Below, in pieces: positions 38,601 through 47,475 of a stretch of 64,000 nt of DNA. The notes under the pieces were generated by a model. That model was not told where the DNA came from, made no database searches, and saw nothing but the letters and a program-made list of their open reading frames with translations. This stretch comes from Pseudoxanthomonas wuyuanensis (lineage in GTDB: Bacteria; Pseudomonadota; Gammaproteobacteria; Xanthomonadales; Xanthomonadaceae): positions 69,737 to 133,736 of the forward strand of contig NZ_OCND01000003.1 of assembly GCF_900215535.1 (NCBI RefSeq). Direction: 5' to 3'. A program made the translations under genes and the position numbers. Every line of letters begins with the position of its first letter. Positions within the stretch are counted from its first letter, which is position 1.

Positions 38601-39374
38601 CTGGGCTTCACCCTCAGCGACGGCGAACTGACCAACAGCAGCGGTGGCCAGGTCGACCGCCGCGCCATCAGCGTCAGCGGCGGACGCACCTCGCCGGACA
38701 CCGACTGGCAGAGCAAGCTGGAGTGGCGCCGCGACAGCGGCGTGGAGCGGCGCACGCAGTGGGTCAGCACCCACCGCCTGAGCCACAAGCTCAACGAGAG
38801 CTGGCGCATCGCCGGGCGCTTCAACTATGCCGATACCGATGACGAACTGAACCCGGCCGCCGGCGCCAAGTTCATCGAGGGCAACCTGGGCTTTGCCTAC
38901 CGGCCGTGGAACAGCAGTCGCTGGGGGCTGTTCGGCCGCTACACCTACCTGTACGACCTGGCCACGCTGGGGCAGGTGGGCGGCGCGCAATACGACCAGA
39001 AGAGCCAGGTGCTGTCGTTCGAGGGCGTATACCGGCTCAACCAGAACTGGGAAGTGGCGGCCAAGCTGGCGCGTCGCGAAGGCGAAGTGCGCTATGGCCG
39101 CGGCACCGGGCAATGGTTCGACTCGGCCACCACCTTCGCTGCCGGCCAGCTGCGTTACGAACTGCTGCAGAAGTGGCATGCCCTGGCCGAGTACCGCTGG
39201 CTTGACGTCAAGGACGGAGGTACGCGCCAGGGATGGCTCCTGGGGGTGGACCGCGACATCGGCCGCAACTTCCGCCTCGGCGTGGGCTACAACTTCACCG
39301 AGTTCAGCGACGACCTGACCGACTTCGACTACGACCACAAGGGCTGGTTCGTCAACTTCGTGGGGAGCTATTGA
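35673..39374 (+). CDS. Outer-membrane beta-barrel partner of DUF11 protein (module B)
   Basis: 1233 residues from the ATG at 35673, with GAGAGGGGA upstream and 14 bases after the DUF11 stop. It is a close paralogue of the 19590-23324 product over its whole length: same signal (MKMKLLDYTLIG), IPIYGSRVRVQGRNLP, GRYFFGVGLADITV, LDPDLYYPTYGDDSTT, DYEWVPSDFNADE and the same end ...DYDHKGWFVNFVGSY. Gaps are few and lie in the N-terminal linker and the loop around residue 340. DNA similarity is high too, pointing to duplication of the two-gene module within the genome. Role as partner or exporter of the DUF11 protein is inferred from conserved pairing. Confidence 0.85.
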   Translation: MKMKLLDYTLIGILAGMSQMALAQAQGTDAASAAAGQDGGAAQPTMDCGATGCMSDEGLLFKLRTRSYDHPVTEGTSAGSSSAALQPDRRVSIGLEAPGRAVAQGRFSVNLPGGGVIWATEDPTLGRPELSVSAPTMVPFDGTAITGPVRFFVRGNYSAFIERMELAVFRGNDGDLVEPLAQVPIDVAAVSQTEWDGALPSNIRFRAGDELVYVLRAIDAAGNVDQTHPRRLQLVRPEEAERGRQVLRESTERALGTALSQEQAQTQQLVDDAFSESTLRYQNIPIYGSRVRVQGRNLPAGYGLLINGDSYPVDLERKFVAEYLMPVGQHAFDIALQGGQGATPAQYRLDVDVSGRYFFGVGLADITVYQNKASGPGRELALAGREDDLLSDGRLAFYLKAKARGKYLITAQADTQDRPLEDLFDGFTQADPQDIFRRLDPDLYYPTYGDDSTTYRDVDTMGRFYLRVDWDKNEALWGNFATGITGTEYAQYVRSLYGAALNWRSRSANAWGDPVSELRAFGSEAQTAPGHSEFLGTGGSLYYLRHTDVLPGSDQVVLEVRDLTTGRVEQRIDLQRGADYEIDELQGRLLLTRPLAQITRQNVPGITRDTPLDGYEQRLLVDYEWVPSDFNADEVTAGVRGKHWFGDHVGVGVTYVDENRAGEDYTLMAADVTLQAGKGTYLKLEHSRTEATSAPVFFSDNGGLSFTRLNPTGPREGEASAVEARVNFRELGWSEQDWSAAAWWRQVDAGYSISRYDNGQAVEEHGAELLGQFSANLGIYARYSKAERGSESLTQAQLNGQWRIDEDGTLEAELRRVEEQRSSGDVAGMLGALRYTHRFGTALDVYGTAQFTLDDDDGRYADNDAYALGARYNFANLSNIGAEVTTGDRGDAATVSGEYRLSPQHSFYGSYSASTDSTEYDSLFNPNRQNGWTFGQRWRLSNQVNLFNESQFLKSRSESGLAHTFGMDFYPAVGWNLGFTLSDGELTNSSGGQVDRRAISVSGGRTSPDTDWQSKLEWRRDSGVERRTQWVSTHRLSHKLNESWRIAGRFNYADTDDELNPAAGAKFIEGNLGFAYRPWNSSRWGLFGRYTYLYDLATLGQVGGAQYDQKSQVLSFEGVYRLNQNWEVAAKLARREGEVRYGRGTGQWFDSATTFAAGQLRYELLQKWHALAEYRWLDVKDGGTRQGWLLGVDRDIGRNFRLGVGYNFTEFSDDLTDFDYDHKGWFVNFVGSY

Positions 39375-39417
39375 TGGTCTCCGCAAGTTGAGGTTGCAGA
39401 GGCCGACTTGAGAGGAG

Positions 39418-39439
39418 CCGTGCCGGCATGCCGGCACGG
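39418..39439. terminator. 22-bp perfect palindrome after module B
   Basis: CCGTGCCGGCA joined directly to TGCCGGCACGG gives a perfect 22-base palindrome 43 bases after the barrel stop. It may end or stabilise the module B transcript. A related sequence (GTGCCGGCATGCCGGCGCC) lies near 48435-48453, so it may be a dispersed repeat. Confidence 0.45.
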
Positions 39440-39462
39440 GTAGGTCGCGACGGGAGCATCAA

Positions 39463-39487
39463 CGTCGCGACTCACATCGCTCCCACA
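39463..39487. repeat. Single REP-like element
   Basis: CGTCGCGACTCAC at the start of this element, followed by a CTCCCACA end, matches the right arm of the 24159-24227 doublet with a few changes. It lies between the convergent barrel and GGDEF-EAL genes. Confidence 0.6.
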
Positions 39488-39602
39488 AGGGCCCTAGCAA
39501 CGCCGAAAAGACCAAAGCCCGTCATCCCGGCTGTTGAACGCCGCCGGAATGGCGGCTGATGCAGCGCTGCCCCTATTCGTGCTTTTGCAGAATGCGCGCC
39601 GG

Positions 39603-42290
39603 TCAACCGCCCACCGCGTGCCGCCATTCCGGGTCGGGACGCTGGAACATCACCCGTTCGGGGCGATGCAGCGCAAAGCCCTGGCCGTAGTCCACACCCA
39701 GCGAGCGCAGCGTGGCCGACATGTGGCCGCCGCTGACCCATTCGGCCACCACTTTCAACCCGCGCTGGTGGCCGATCTGGGCGATGGCGCTGACGATGGT
39801 GCGGCTCATCGGCTCGGTGTCCAGATCGCGGATGAAGCTGCCGTCGATCTTGATCAGATCCGCCGGCAGATTCTTCAGGTAGCCGAACGAGGACATACCG
39901 GCGCCGAAGTCGTCCAGCGCGATCATACAGCCGGCCTGGCGCAGGCGCTCGATCACGCGCACCACTTTCAGCAGGTTGCGCACCGCCACCGTTTCGGTGA
40001 TCTCGAAACACAGCTTGTGCGCCGGCACGGCGTACTGGGCGATCAGCGCAAGGATGAAATCGGCCAGGCCGTCGTCTTCGATGCTGGCCCCGGACAGGTT
40101 GATGGCGCACGCGCCCAGCCGTGCGCCGGCAGGATGCAGATCGGAGAAGTGCGCCAATGCATTGCGGATTACCCAGCGATCGATGGCCGGCATCAGCCCG
40201 TAGCGCTCGGCCGCGGGCAGGAAGGTCCCCGGCAGTACGATGCCGCCGTCTTCGTCGCGCAGGCGCAGCAACAGCTCCACCGCCGGTGCGCCGGCCAGCG
40301 ACGCCTCCAACGGCACGATTTCCTGGTAGTCCAGCAGCAGGCGATCCTGATCCAGCGCCCAGCGCAACCGATTGGCCCATTCCATTTCGCTGTGCCGGCG
40401 CGTGGTTTCGTTGTCTTCGCGATAGACATGCACGCGGTTGCGGCCGTTTTCCTTGGCCAGGTAGCAGGCGGTGTCGGCCCAGGCCAGCAGATCCTTCAGG
40501 GTCGGCTCGCCCTGGTCCACCACCACCACGCCAATGCTGGCGCTGACCGTATAGGTGTTCTCCTGCCAGACGAACATCTGCGCTTCGATGCATTGGCGCA
40601 GGCGTTCGGCGAACGCGCGGGCGCCGTCGGCATCCAGCCCGAACGCCATCAGGCCGAACTCGTCGCCGCCCAGCCGCGCCAGCACGTCGCCGCTGCGCAA
40701 CTGCTGGCGCATGGTCAACGCCAGTTGCACCAGCAGCTGATCGCCGGCCATATGGCCGGAGACGTCGTTGATCAGCTTGAACTGATCCAGATCGATGTAC
40801 AGCAGCGCGCACGGTTCGCCGCCTGGCGTGTTCCGGCGTTCGACCAGCGCCTGTTCCACCCGGCGCTCGAACTCGCGCCGGTTGCACAGCTCGGTCAGCG
40901 CATCATGGCTGGCCTGGTAGCTCAGGCGCTCGGTCAGTTCGCGCTGCTCGGAAATGTCGGTTGCCACCATCAGCAGATGGACTTCGCCTTCCATTTCCAT
41001 ATGCGCAATCGAGACATTGGCCCAGAACGTGCCGCCATCGGCGCTGACCAGCATCGCCTCCAGGCTGCCGTGGTCGTGGCCGGCGGCGGCCGGATCGTCG
41101 ATGCGCTGGCGCAGCCGCGGTTCCGCAAACAGCATGGTCAACGGCACGCCGCCGGTCTCGCCCAGGCGCAGGCGCGCGGCCTGGTTGGCGTAGACGATGC
41201 GGCCATCGCGGCCGTCGGCCAGCAGTACCAGCGCCGGCAGCAGTTCGTTGAGCGCACGGAAACGGGCTTCGCTTTCGCGAAAGCGCGCGCTCATCTGCTG
41301 CGCCATCGCCAGCGCGCGGCGGCGGGTGGTGGCCAGCGACCATGCCAGCAGCGACAGCAGCAGGCTGATGGCCACGCCCGCGACGATGACGGTGCGCAGG
41401 CGCCCGGTATAGATGGCGACGTGGCGGGGCTGCAACTGCAGTTCCCAGCGCCGGCCGCCGAACTCCAGCGTGCGCACAAGCGGCGCCGCATCCGCCGCGA
41501 CGGCGGTGCCGGAATCGAAAAACGTCTGCGCCAGCGGATCGCCGGCGTCGCGGACGCGCACCCGGAACTGGTCCAGTACCGGGCCCTGCAGGGCCTGCTG
41601 CACCAGCGGTTGCAGCCGCAGGCTGATGGCCAGCGCGCCGATTTCGCGCTGGCGCCGCTCGGCCACGGTGGCCGGGATGGGACCGTGCGAATACACCGGC
41701 AGCCGCACCGTGACCCCCAGCGCCTCAATCCCGGCCCGTTCGAACTGGACGAACTTGAACGGCGCCGAGATGACCGGCGTGTCGGTATCGCGCGCCCGCT
41801 GCAGGGCCAGCAGGTTGACCTTCTGCTCGGCAATGTTGAAGCCGATCAGGAATTCATTGCCGCGCAGCGGAGCGGCCACTTCGTAGGGGTAGGCCACGCG
41901 CCGCGGGTTGGCCGGGTCGGGCTGGCGGCGGGCGAACACGGTGGCGACATGGCCCGGCACCAGTTCCGGTATCCGCAGATTGTCGTTGTACTGGGCGAAA
42001 TGCCGCTGATCCAGATGGCCGCTTGAAAGGAAGACCGTCTGCATTGCGCGCAGCATGATGGCGGCGTCCTGCAGCGGGACCTGCAGGTCCTGCGCGCTCT
42101 TGTCCGCCAGTTGCTGCTGCGATGCCTGCGTACGCCGCTGCACATCGCGCCATTCGCGATCCGCCAGCCAGCCGGTAGCCAGCAGGCCGGCGACCAGCAC
42201 CGCAGATGCCCAAACCGCCGGCGACAGGCCCAGCAGCCGGCGGGCGCTGGGCCCTGGCGGCGATTGTGGCGGTGATGTGATGGTTTCCAC
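39603..42290 (-). CDS. CHASE-PAS-GGDEF-EAL cyclic-di-GMP enzyme
   Basis: About 895 residues from a GTG at 42290 with AGGTAG upstream; a GTG at 42365 would add 25 residues but has no ribosome site. A membrane segment (SAVLVAGLLATGWLA), a periplasmic CHASE-like domain (~60-300) and a second membrane segment (VIVAGVAISLLLSLLAWSLA) come first. Then follow a PAS domain (ARFRALNELLPALVLL), a GGDEF domain with intact RLGGDEF and an inhibitory-site RSGD five residues before it, and an EAL domain. The EAL signature reads ELLLR (Glu kept), with NLSG, FEITET, DDFGAG and VAE also present. Both synthesis and breakdown of cyclic di-GMP look possible. It is convergent with module B and divergent from a response regulator, so it could tune surface attachment through c-di-GMP (inference). 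Confidence 0.92.
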   Translation of the reverse strand: METITSPPQSPPGPSARRLLGLSPAVWASAVLVAGLLATGWLADREWRDVQRRTQASQQQLADKSAQDLQVPLQDAAIMLRAMQTVFLSSGHLDQRHFAQYNDNLRIPELVPGHVATVFARRQPDPANPRRVAYPYEVAAPLRGNEFLIGFNIAEQKVNLLALQRARDTDTPVISAPFKFVQFERAGIEALGVTVRLPVYSHGPIPATVAERRQREIGALAISLRLQPLVQQALQGPVLDQFRVRVRDAGDPLAQTFFDSGTAVAADAAPLVRTLEFGGRRWELQLQPRHVAIYTGRLRTVIVAGVAISLLLSLLAWSLATTRRRALAMAQQMSARFRESEARFRALNELLPALVLLADGRDGRIVYANQAARLRLGETGGVPLTMLFAEPRLRQRIDDPAAAGHDHGSLEAMLVSADGGTFWANVSIAHMEMEGEVHLLMVATDISEQRELTERLSYQASHDALTELCNRREFERRVEQALVERRNTPGGEPCALLYIDLDQFKLINDVSGHMAGDQLLVQLALTMRQQLRSGDVLARLGGDEFGLMAFGLDADGARAFAERLRQCIEAQMFVWQENTYTVSASIGVVVVDQGEPTLKDLLAWADTACYLAKENGRNRVHVYREDNETTRRHSEMEWANRLRWALDQDRLLLDYQEIVPLEASLAGAPAVELLLRLRDEDGGIVLPGTFLPAAERYGLMPAIDRWVIRNALAHFSDLHPAGARLGACAINLSGASIEDDGLADFILALIAQYAVPAHKLCFEITETVAVRNLLKVVRVIERLRQAGCMIALDDFGAGMSSFGYLKNLPADLIKIDGSFIRDLDTEPMSRTIVSAIAQIGHQRGLKVVAEWVSGGHMSATLRSLGVDYGQGFALHRPERVMFQRPDPEWRHAVGG

Positions 42291-42886
42291 CTGCGCTACC
42301 TGGAGTCCTCGGGGTGGGCGGTGCCTGGCAACACCGGCTTGCAGGGCAGGGTATACCGCCAGCACAGGGCGCAGATGCCGGACCGGCCCCCTGGCCTGGC
42401 TCTAGCCGGTCGGACTTTGGCTGGCCGGGCCGCTTAATCCGCTTGCGCGGCCCTGTTTTCCGCCGATTCTCGACCAGAAGGGCCACTCCTGGGCTGCGAA
42501 TCGTCAAAAAACTGCCCTCGCGCAATCGAATTCTCGCCCCGCTCCCCAAGCCCGACAGGCCGCTAGCGCATACATCGGTCTATAACAGCCAACGCGTTCG
42601 TTCGCTGTTATGGGTCATATCGGCCCCGGCCGCCTGTTCTTGATGCGCCGCCGCCGGGCTAGAGCGTGTGATGGCCTTCGCACTCACCCCAAAGGCCATA
42701 ACACGCTCTAGGGCGGCAGCGGAGCCGATGCCTGCCGTGCCGGTCAGGGGAGCGCCGTCACGGAAGCGATTCCATCGACAAGGCGGTAAAAATAGTGACT
42801 TTCGGCACGCGCCGCTTATGCTTTGGCAGGTCGGAGCGGGCCTGGTCATCCTGCCAGGCACCGGCAAGCACCAGACGGGGGTCACA
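42291..42886. promoter_or_regulatory. Divergent intergenic region with inverted repeats
   Basis: About 600 bases between the GGDEF-EAL gene and the response regulator. No convincing gene. An inverted repeat ATAACAGC / GCTGTTAT (42582-42589, 42604-42611) lies in an AT-richer part and may be an operator. A CTAG-ended repeat element is at 42659-42711. Frames that extend the regulator leftwards run through this repeat and are rejected. Confidence 0.5.
42659..42711. repeat. CTAG-ended inverted-repeat element, short form
   Basis: Arms of 20 bases (42659-42678 and 42692-42711; outer sequence CTAGAGCGTGT) pair with one mismatch around a 13-base loop. The right half matches the right end of the longer element at 48204-48357 (CCTTCGCACTYACCCCAAAGG and on). 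It is a dispersed palindromic element of the REPIN or MITE kind. Confidence 0.75.
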
Positions 42887-43615
42887 TTGAGCGCCATATC
42901 AGCCATTCCACCGGACCGCACGCGCGTGGCGATCGTCGAGGACGACGACGAACTGCGCGAACTGATGGTTTCCGACCTGGCCGAGCGCGGGCTGGCGGTA
43001 CAGGGGCTGGCCAGCGCCGAAGCGCTGTACCGCCACCTGTCGGTGCAGGACTGCGACATCGTGGTGCTGGACGTCGGGCTGCCAGGCGAGAACGGCTACT
43101 CGGTGGCCCGCCATCTGCGGCAGATTTCTTCAGTCGGCATCGTCATGCTGACCGGCCGCGGAAGCCGGGGGGACATGGTGCACGGGCTGGACAACGGCGC
43201 CGATCTCTATCTGGTCAAGCCGGTGGATCTGGATGTGCTGGCTGCCCATGTGAGCAGCCTGGTGCGGCGGCTGGCAGCCAACGCCGCGATGGCGGCAATC
43301 CCGGCAGCGGCTGCGAAAATTTCCGCGCCGCAATGGTCGTTGGGCGCCGGCGGCTGGAGCCTGTGCCCGCCGCACGGCAGCGCGGTGGCGTTGAGCGAGG
43401 CCGAACGCGCGTTCCTGCAGCCGCTGTTCGCCGCGCCGGGCACGCCGGTGAGTCGCGAAACGCTGATCCGCACGCTCAGCGACGATCCGTGGCATTTCGA
43501 TCCGCACCGGCTGGAAGTGCTGCTGCATCGCCTGCGCACGCGGGTCAAGGCGGCCACCGGCCTGGTGCTGCCGGTGCGTGCGGTGCGTGGGACCGGGTAC
43601 CTGTTTACCGGCTAG
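42887..43615 (+). CDS. OmpR-family response regulator (paralogue of the 9340 gene)
   Basis: 242 residues from a TTG at 42887 ([12 protein letters not shown]), chosen because GGGGG lies about 7 bases upstream and the length then fits the family; longer frames run into a repeat. Receiver domain: [10 protein letters not shown], Asp in [13 protein letters not shown], Thr in IVMLTGRG, Lys in YLVKPVD. The C-terminal winged helix is [15 protein letters not shown] to [13 protein letters not shown]. No kinase gene is adjacent; the divergent gene is the GGDEF-EAL protein. It could act with the hybrid kinase at 7517-9235 or with a kinase outside the window. Confidence 0.85.
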   Translation: MSAISAIPPDRTRVAIVEDDDELRELMVSDLAERGLAVQGLASAEALYRHLSVQDCDIVVLDVGLPGENGYSVARHLRQISSVGIVMLTGRGSRGDMVHGLDNGADLYLVKPVDLDVLAAHVSSLVRRLAANAAMAAIPAAAAKISAPQWSLGAGGWSLCPPHGSAVALSEAERAFLQPLFAAPGTPVSRETLIRTLSDDPWHFDPHRLEVLLHRLRTRVKAATGLVLPVRAVRGTGYLFTG

Positions 43616-43641
43616 GGCGCCGGTTGCCGCCGCCTCGTGGC

Positions 43642-44399
43642 TCAATTCCTGAGCTTGTAGCCGGTCCTGAAGATCCACCATACCGCGGCCAGGCACAGGA
43701 TCAGGAAGCCGACGATCGCCGCCACGCTGATGGCGACGTTGACGTCGGACACCCCGTAGAAGCTCCAGCGGAAGCCGCTGATCAGGTACACCACCGGGTT
43801 GAACAGGGTGATCTTCTGCCACACCGGCGGCAGCATGTTGATCGAATAGAACGCGCCGCCCAGGAAAGTCAGCGGGGTGACGATCATCAGCGGGATGACC
43901 TGCAGCTTCTGGAAGTCGTCGGCCCACAGGCCGATGATGAAGCCGAACAGGCTGAAGGTCACCGCGGTCAGCAGCAGGAAACACAGCATCCACAGCGGGT
44001 GGGCGATTTCGTAGGGCACGAACACCCGCGCGGTGATCAGGATCAGCACGCCCAGCATCAGCGATTTGGTCGCCGCCGCGCCAACGTAGCCGATCACCAC
44101 TTCCACGTACGACACCGGCGCCGACAGCAGCTCGTAGATGGTGCCGGCCCACTTGGGCATGTAGATGCCGAACGAGGCGTTGGAAATGCTCTCGTTGAGC
44201 AGCGACAGCATGATCAGGCCGGGAATGATGAAGGCGCCGTAGCTGACCCCGTCGATGTCGCCCATCTTCGAACCGATGGCCGCGCCGAACACCACGAAAT
44301 ACAGCGAGGTCGACAGCACAGGCGAGGCGATCGACTGGGTGATGGTGCGGAAGGTGCGCGCCATCTCGAAACGGTAGATGGCCTTGATGGCATGCCAGT

Positions 44400-44403
<4 letters not shown>
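43642..44403 (-). CDS. yadH: ABC-2 type transporter permease (YadH-like)
   Basis: 253 residues with about six membrane helices ([64 protein letters not shown].. type, [17 protein letters not shown]). The family signature [19 protein letters not shown] and the following [14 protein letters not shown] are as in YadH. It overlaps the ATPase gene by ATGA, so the two are translationally coupled and make one exporter. Substrate unknown; YadGH-type systems are annotated as lipid, polysaccharide or drug exporters. Confidence 0.88.
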
Positions 44404-45404
<1,001 letters not shown>

Positions 45405-45590
45405 GGAAGGCATCCTGTGAACGGGTCCAATAGCCTAATCCAGTCGCGCGCCGAAGGTTGTGCGCAGGCTGGTCGGATTTGCGGGATTCACCATCCCATC
45501 GCGAATCCGCGCAGGCTCGACCGTGCCGCCATTGAAGCATTCGCGTCATCAAGCCCGTTTAGGCTGCCGCCCCCAACAGGGGACCTGCCA

Positions 45591-46517
45591 ATGAAGACCT
45601 ACCGTATCCGGCGCGCGCCGGCGCTTTCGTTCTGCCTGCTGGCGCTGGGTGCGTGCGGCCGCCACGATACGCCGGCAACCGGGCCGCTGCCGCCAGCCGC
45701 TGCGGCGGCGCCGGCAGCCGTCGATCATCTGGATCAGCTGCGCCAGCGCGCGCAACAGGCGATGCGCGACAATCGCCTGTATGCGCCGGACGGCGACAAC
45801 GCCATCGAGTACTTTCTGGCGGCGCGGGAGCGCCAGCCGGACGATACCCGCACTCATGCGGCGCTGATCGAACTGCAGCCCTACCTGCTGATTGCCACCG
45901 AACAGATGCTGGAGCGGGGGGAACGGGAACAGGCGCAGCGGTTGCTGCAACTACTGATGCGGGTGGATGCGCAGGCGCCGGCGTTGCCGCGACTGCAGGC
46001 GGCGCTGGAACAGCTGCAGCGGAGTCCGGCGGCACCGCAGACGGACGTGGCTGCCGATATTCGCGCCGGCGATGCATCTGTGGTGGCCGTGAAAACCGCA
46101 GCGGCTGCCGCCGCCGCGAGCCTGCCCGCTTTGCCGACTCCCATCCCCGAAGCCGAAACCGTGCCGCCCCTGCCGCCGCCCGCCCCGGCAACGGCATTGG
46201 TGCCGCCAGCGCCGGCAGCGGAAGTGCCGCGCCCGGCACCGGCTCCTGTCGGCACGGCCGCAGCGCTGCCACGCCTGCTGCAGGACGCGCAGCCGCGCTA
46301 TCCACTGCCGGCGCTGCGTGGCCGCATCGAAGGCGCGGTCGAAGTGGCGTTCGACATCCAGCCCGACGGCAGCGTACGCAACGCGCGCATGTTGTCGGCC
46401 ACGCCCGAAGGCGTCTTCGATGCCGCAGCGCTGGCGGTGGCATCGCGCTGGCGGTTCGAGCCCAGCGGACAGTCGCATCGCTCCCAGCGTACGGTGCGTT
46501 TCCGGTTACCGGACTAG
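45591..46517 (+). CDS. TonB C-terminal-domain lipoprotein
   Basis: 308 residues from the ATG at 45591 (AGGGGA upstream). The signal ends in a lipobox LALGAC (Cys22) rather than the usual TonB membrane anchor. Residues 40-140 are helical and TPR-like ([31 protein letters not shown]). A Pro/Ala-rich linker (~180-230) follows, then a TonB C-terminal fold ([28 protein letters not shown] to [11 protein letters not shown]). True TonB needs a cytoplasmic-membrane helix to reach ExbBD. A lipidated form is more likely a periplasmic or outer-membrane adaptor of unknown role. It is divergent from the ABC exporter. Confidence 0.75.
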   Translation: MKTYRIRRAPALSFCLLALGACGRHDTPATGPLPPAAAAAPAAVDHLDQLRQRAQQAMRDNRLYAPDGDNAIEYFLAARERQPDDTRTHAALIELQPYLLIATEQMLERGEREQAQRLLQLLMRVDAQAPALPRLQAALEQLQRSPAAPQTDVAADIRAGDASVVAVKTAAAAAAASLPALPTPIPEAETVPPLPPPAPATALVPPAPAAEVPRPAPAPVGTAAALPRLLQDAQPRYPLPALRGRIEGAVEVAFDIQPDGSVRNARMLSATPEGVFDAAALAVASRWRFEPSGQSHRSQRTVRFRLPD

Positions 46518-46521
46518 GCGA

Positions 46522-46677
46522 GGAGTGAGGGGTAGAGGAGTGAGGAGTGAGGGAACGCCGTTCCGATACCTCACGCGATGCCGCCCGCTCTACTCACTCC
46601 TCACTCCTCGTTCCTCGTTTCTCGCTTCTCGTTTCTCGCTCCTCGTTCCTCACTTCTCACTTCTCACTCCCCATTCC
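46522..46677. repeat. Heptamer repeat array with inverted arms
   Basis: The purine arm (GGAGTGA copies at 46522, 46537 and 46544) is followed by 12 contiguous 7-mers of TCRYTYC type at 46594-46677 (TCACTCC, TCACTCC, TCGTTCC, TCGTTTC and so on). The arms are complementary and can form a long hairpin after the TonB-domain gene. The array ends 6 bases before the -10-like box of the next gene. Confidence 0.85.
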
Positions 46678-46695
46678 CCGCCCCATAATGGCGGC

Positions 46696-47379
46696 ATGAA
46701 CGATTCCGCCACCGAACTGCTGCAAACCGTCGAACAGGAAACCGGGCCGTCGCCGCAATGGTCGGTGCTGTGGCTGCATGGCCTGGGTGCCGATGGCCAT
46801 GACTTCGCGCCGATCGTGCCGGAACTGGTTCGCAGCGACTGGCCCGCGCTGCGCTTCGTCTTTCCGCATGCGCCGGTGCGGCCGGTGACGATCAACAACG
46901 GCGTGCCGATGCGCGCCTGGTACGACATCGTCGGCATGGATTTTCCCAATCGCGCCGACAGCGACGGCGTCAGCCAGTCCATCGTCCAGGTCGAAGCGTT
47001 GATCGCGCGCGAGCGGGCGCGCGGCATTGCCCCGGAGCGGCTGTTGCTGGCCGGCTTCTCGCAGGGCGGGGCGATTGCGCTGGCGGCCGGACTGCGCAGG
47101 CAACAGCCCCTGGCCGGCCTGATTGCGTTGTCGACCTATCTGCCCGGTGCGGACCAGGCCGCCGCGGCGCTGGCCGATGCCGCCCTGCAGCAACCGATCT
47201 TCATGGCCCATGGCCAGGGCGATCAGGTGATTCCGCTCGCCTATGCCGAACGCAGTGCACAGATCCTCACCACGTTGGGGTTTACCCTGCAATGGCACCG
47301 CTATCCGATGGCGCATCAGGTCTGCGCGGAGGAAATCCGCGATCTGGGTGACTGGATGTCGCATCGCTTTGCGTTGTAA
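46696..47379 (+). CDS. Alpha/beta-hydrolase carboxylesterase (phospholipase/carboxylesterase family)
   Basis: 227 residues. Nucleophile elbow GFSQGG (Ser about 119), catalytic Asp in HGQGDQVIP and His in YPMAHQV make a full triad. The oxyanion region is WLHGLGADGHDF. Length and motifs fit the EstB/acyl-protein thioesterase-like family (PF02230), which cleaves short-chain esters or lysophospholipids. The ATG at 46696 is preceded by CATAAT and 6 bases and by no Shine-Dalgarno sequence, as if the mRNA were leaderless. The same 16 bases surround the hemC start. It lies 96 bases upstream of the algR-type gene. Confidence 0.9.
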   Translation: MNDSATELLQTVEQETGPSPQWSVLWLHGLGADGHDFAPIVPELVRSDWPALRFVFPHAPVRPVTINNGVPMRAWYDIVGMDFPNRADSDGVSQSIVQVEALIARERARGIAPERLLLAGFSQGGAIALAAGLRRQQPLAGLIALSTYLPGADQAAAALADAALQQPIFMAHGQGDQVIPLAYAERSAQILTTLGFTLQWHRYPMAHQVCAEEIRDLGDWMSHRFAL

Positions 47380-47475
47380 GACACAGTAGCGGCGGTCCGC
47401 CGTGACGCCGGCGGCGAGCCGGCGTTACCATGCGCCCGTCCCTCCATCGCTGTCCCTGCAGAGGATGCCACTGGC

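Noticed and set aside
39603..40400. EAL domain judged degenerate because the motif reads ELL
   Set aside because: The catalytic Glu and the NLSG, FEITET, DDFGAG and VAE motifs remain, so activity is plausible.
42668..42886. N-terminal extension of the right-hand response regulator
   Set aside because: It reads through the CTAG-ended repeat; the TTG with GGGGG upstream gives a normal-length regulator.
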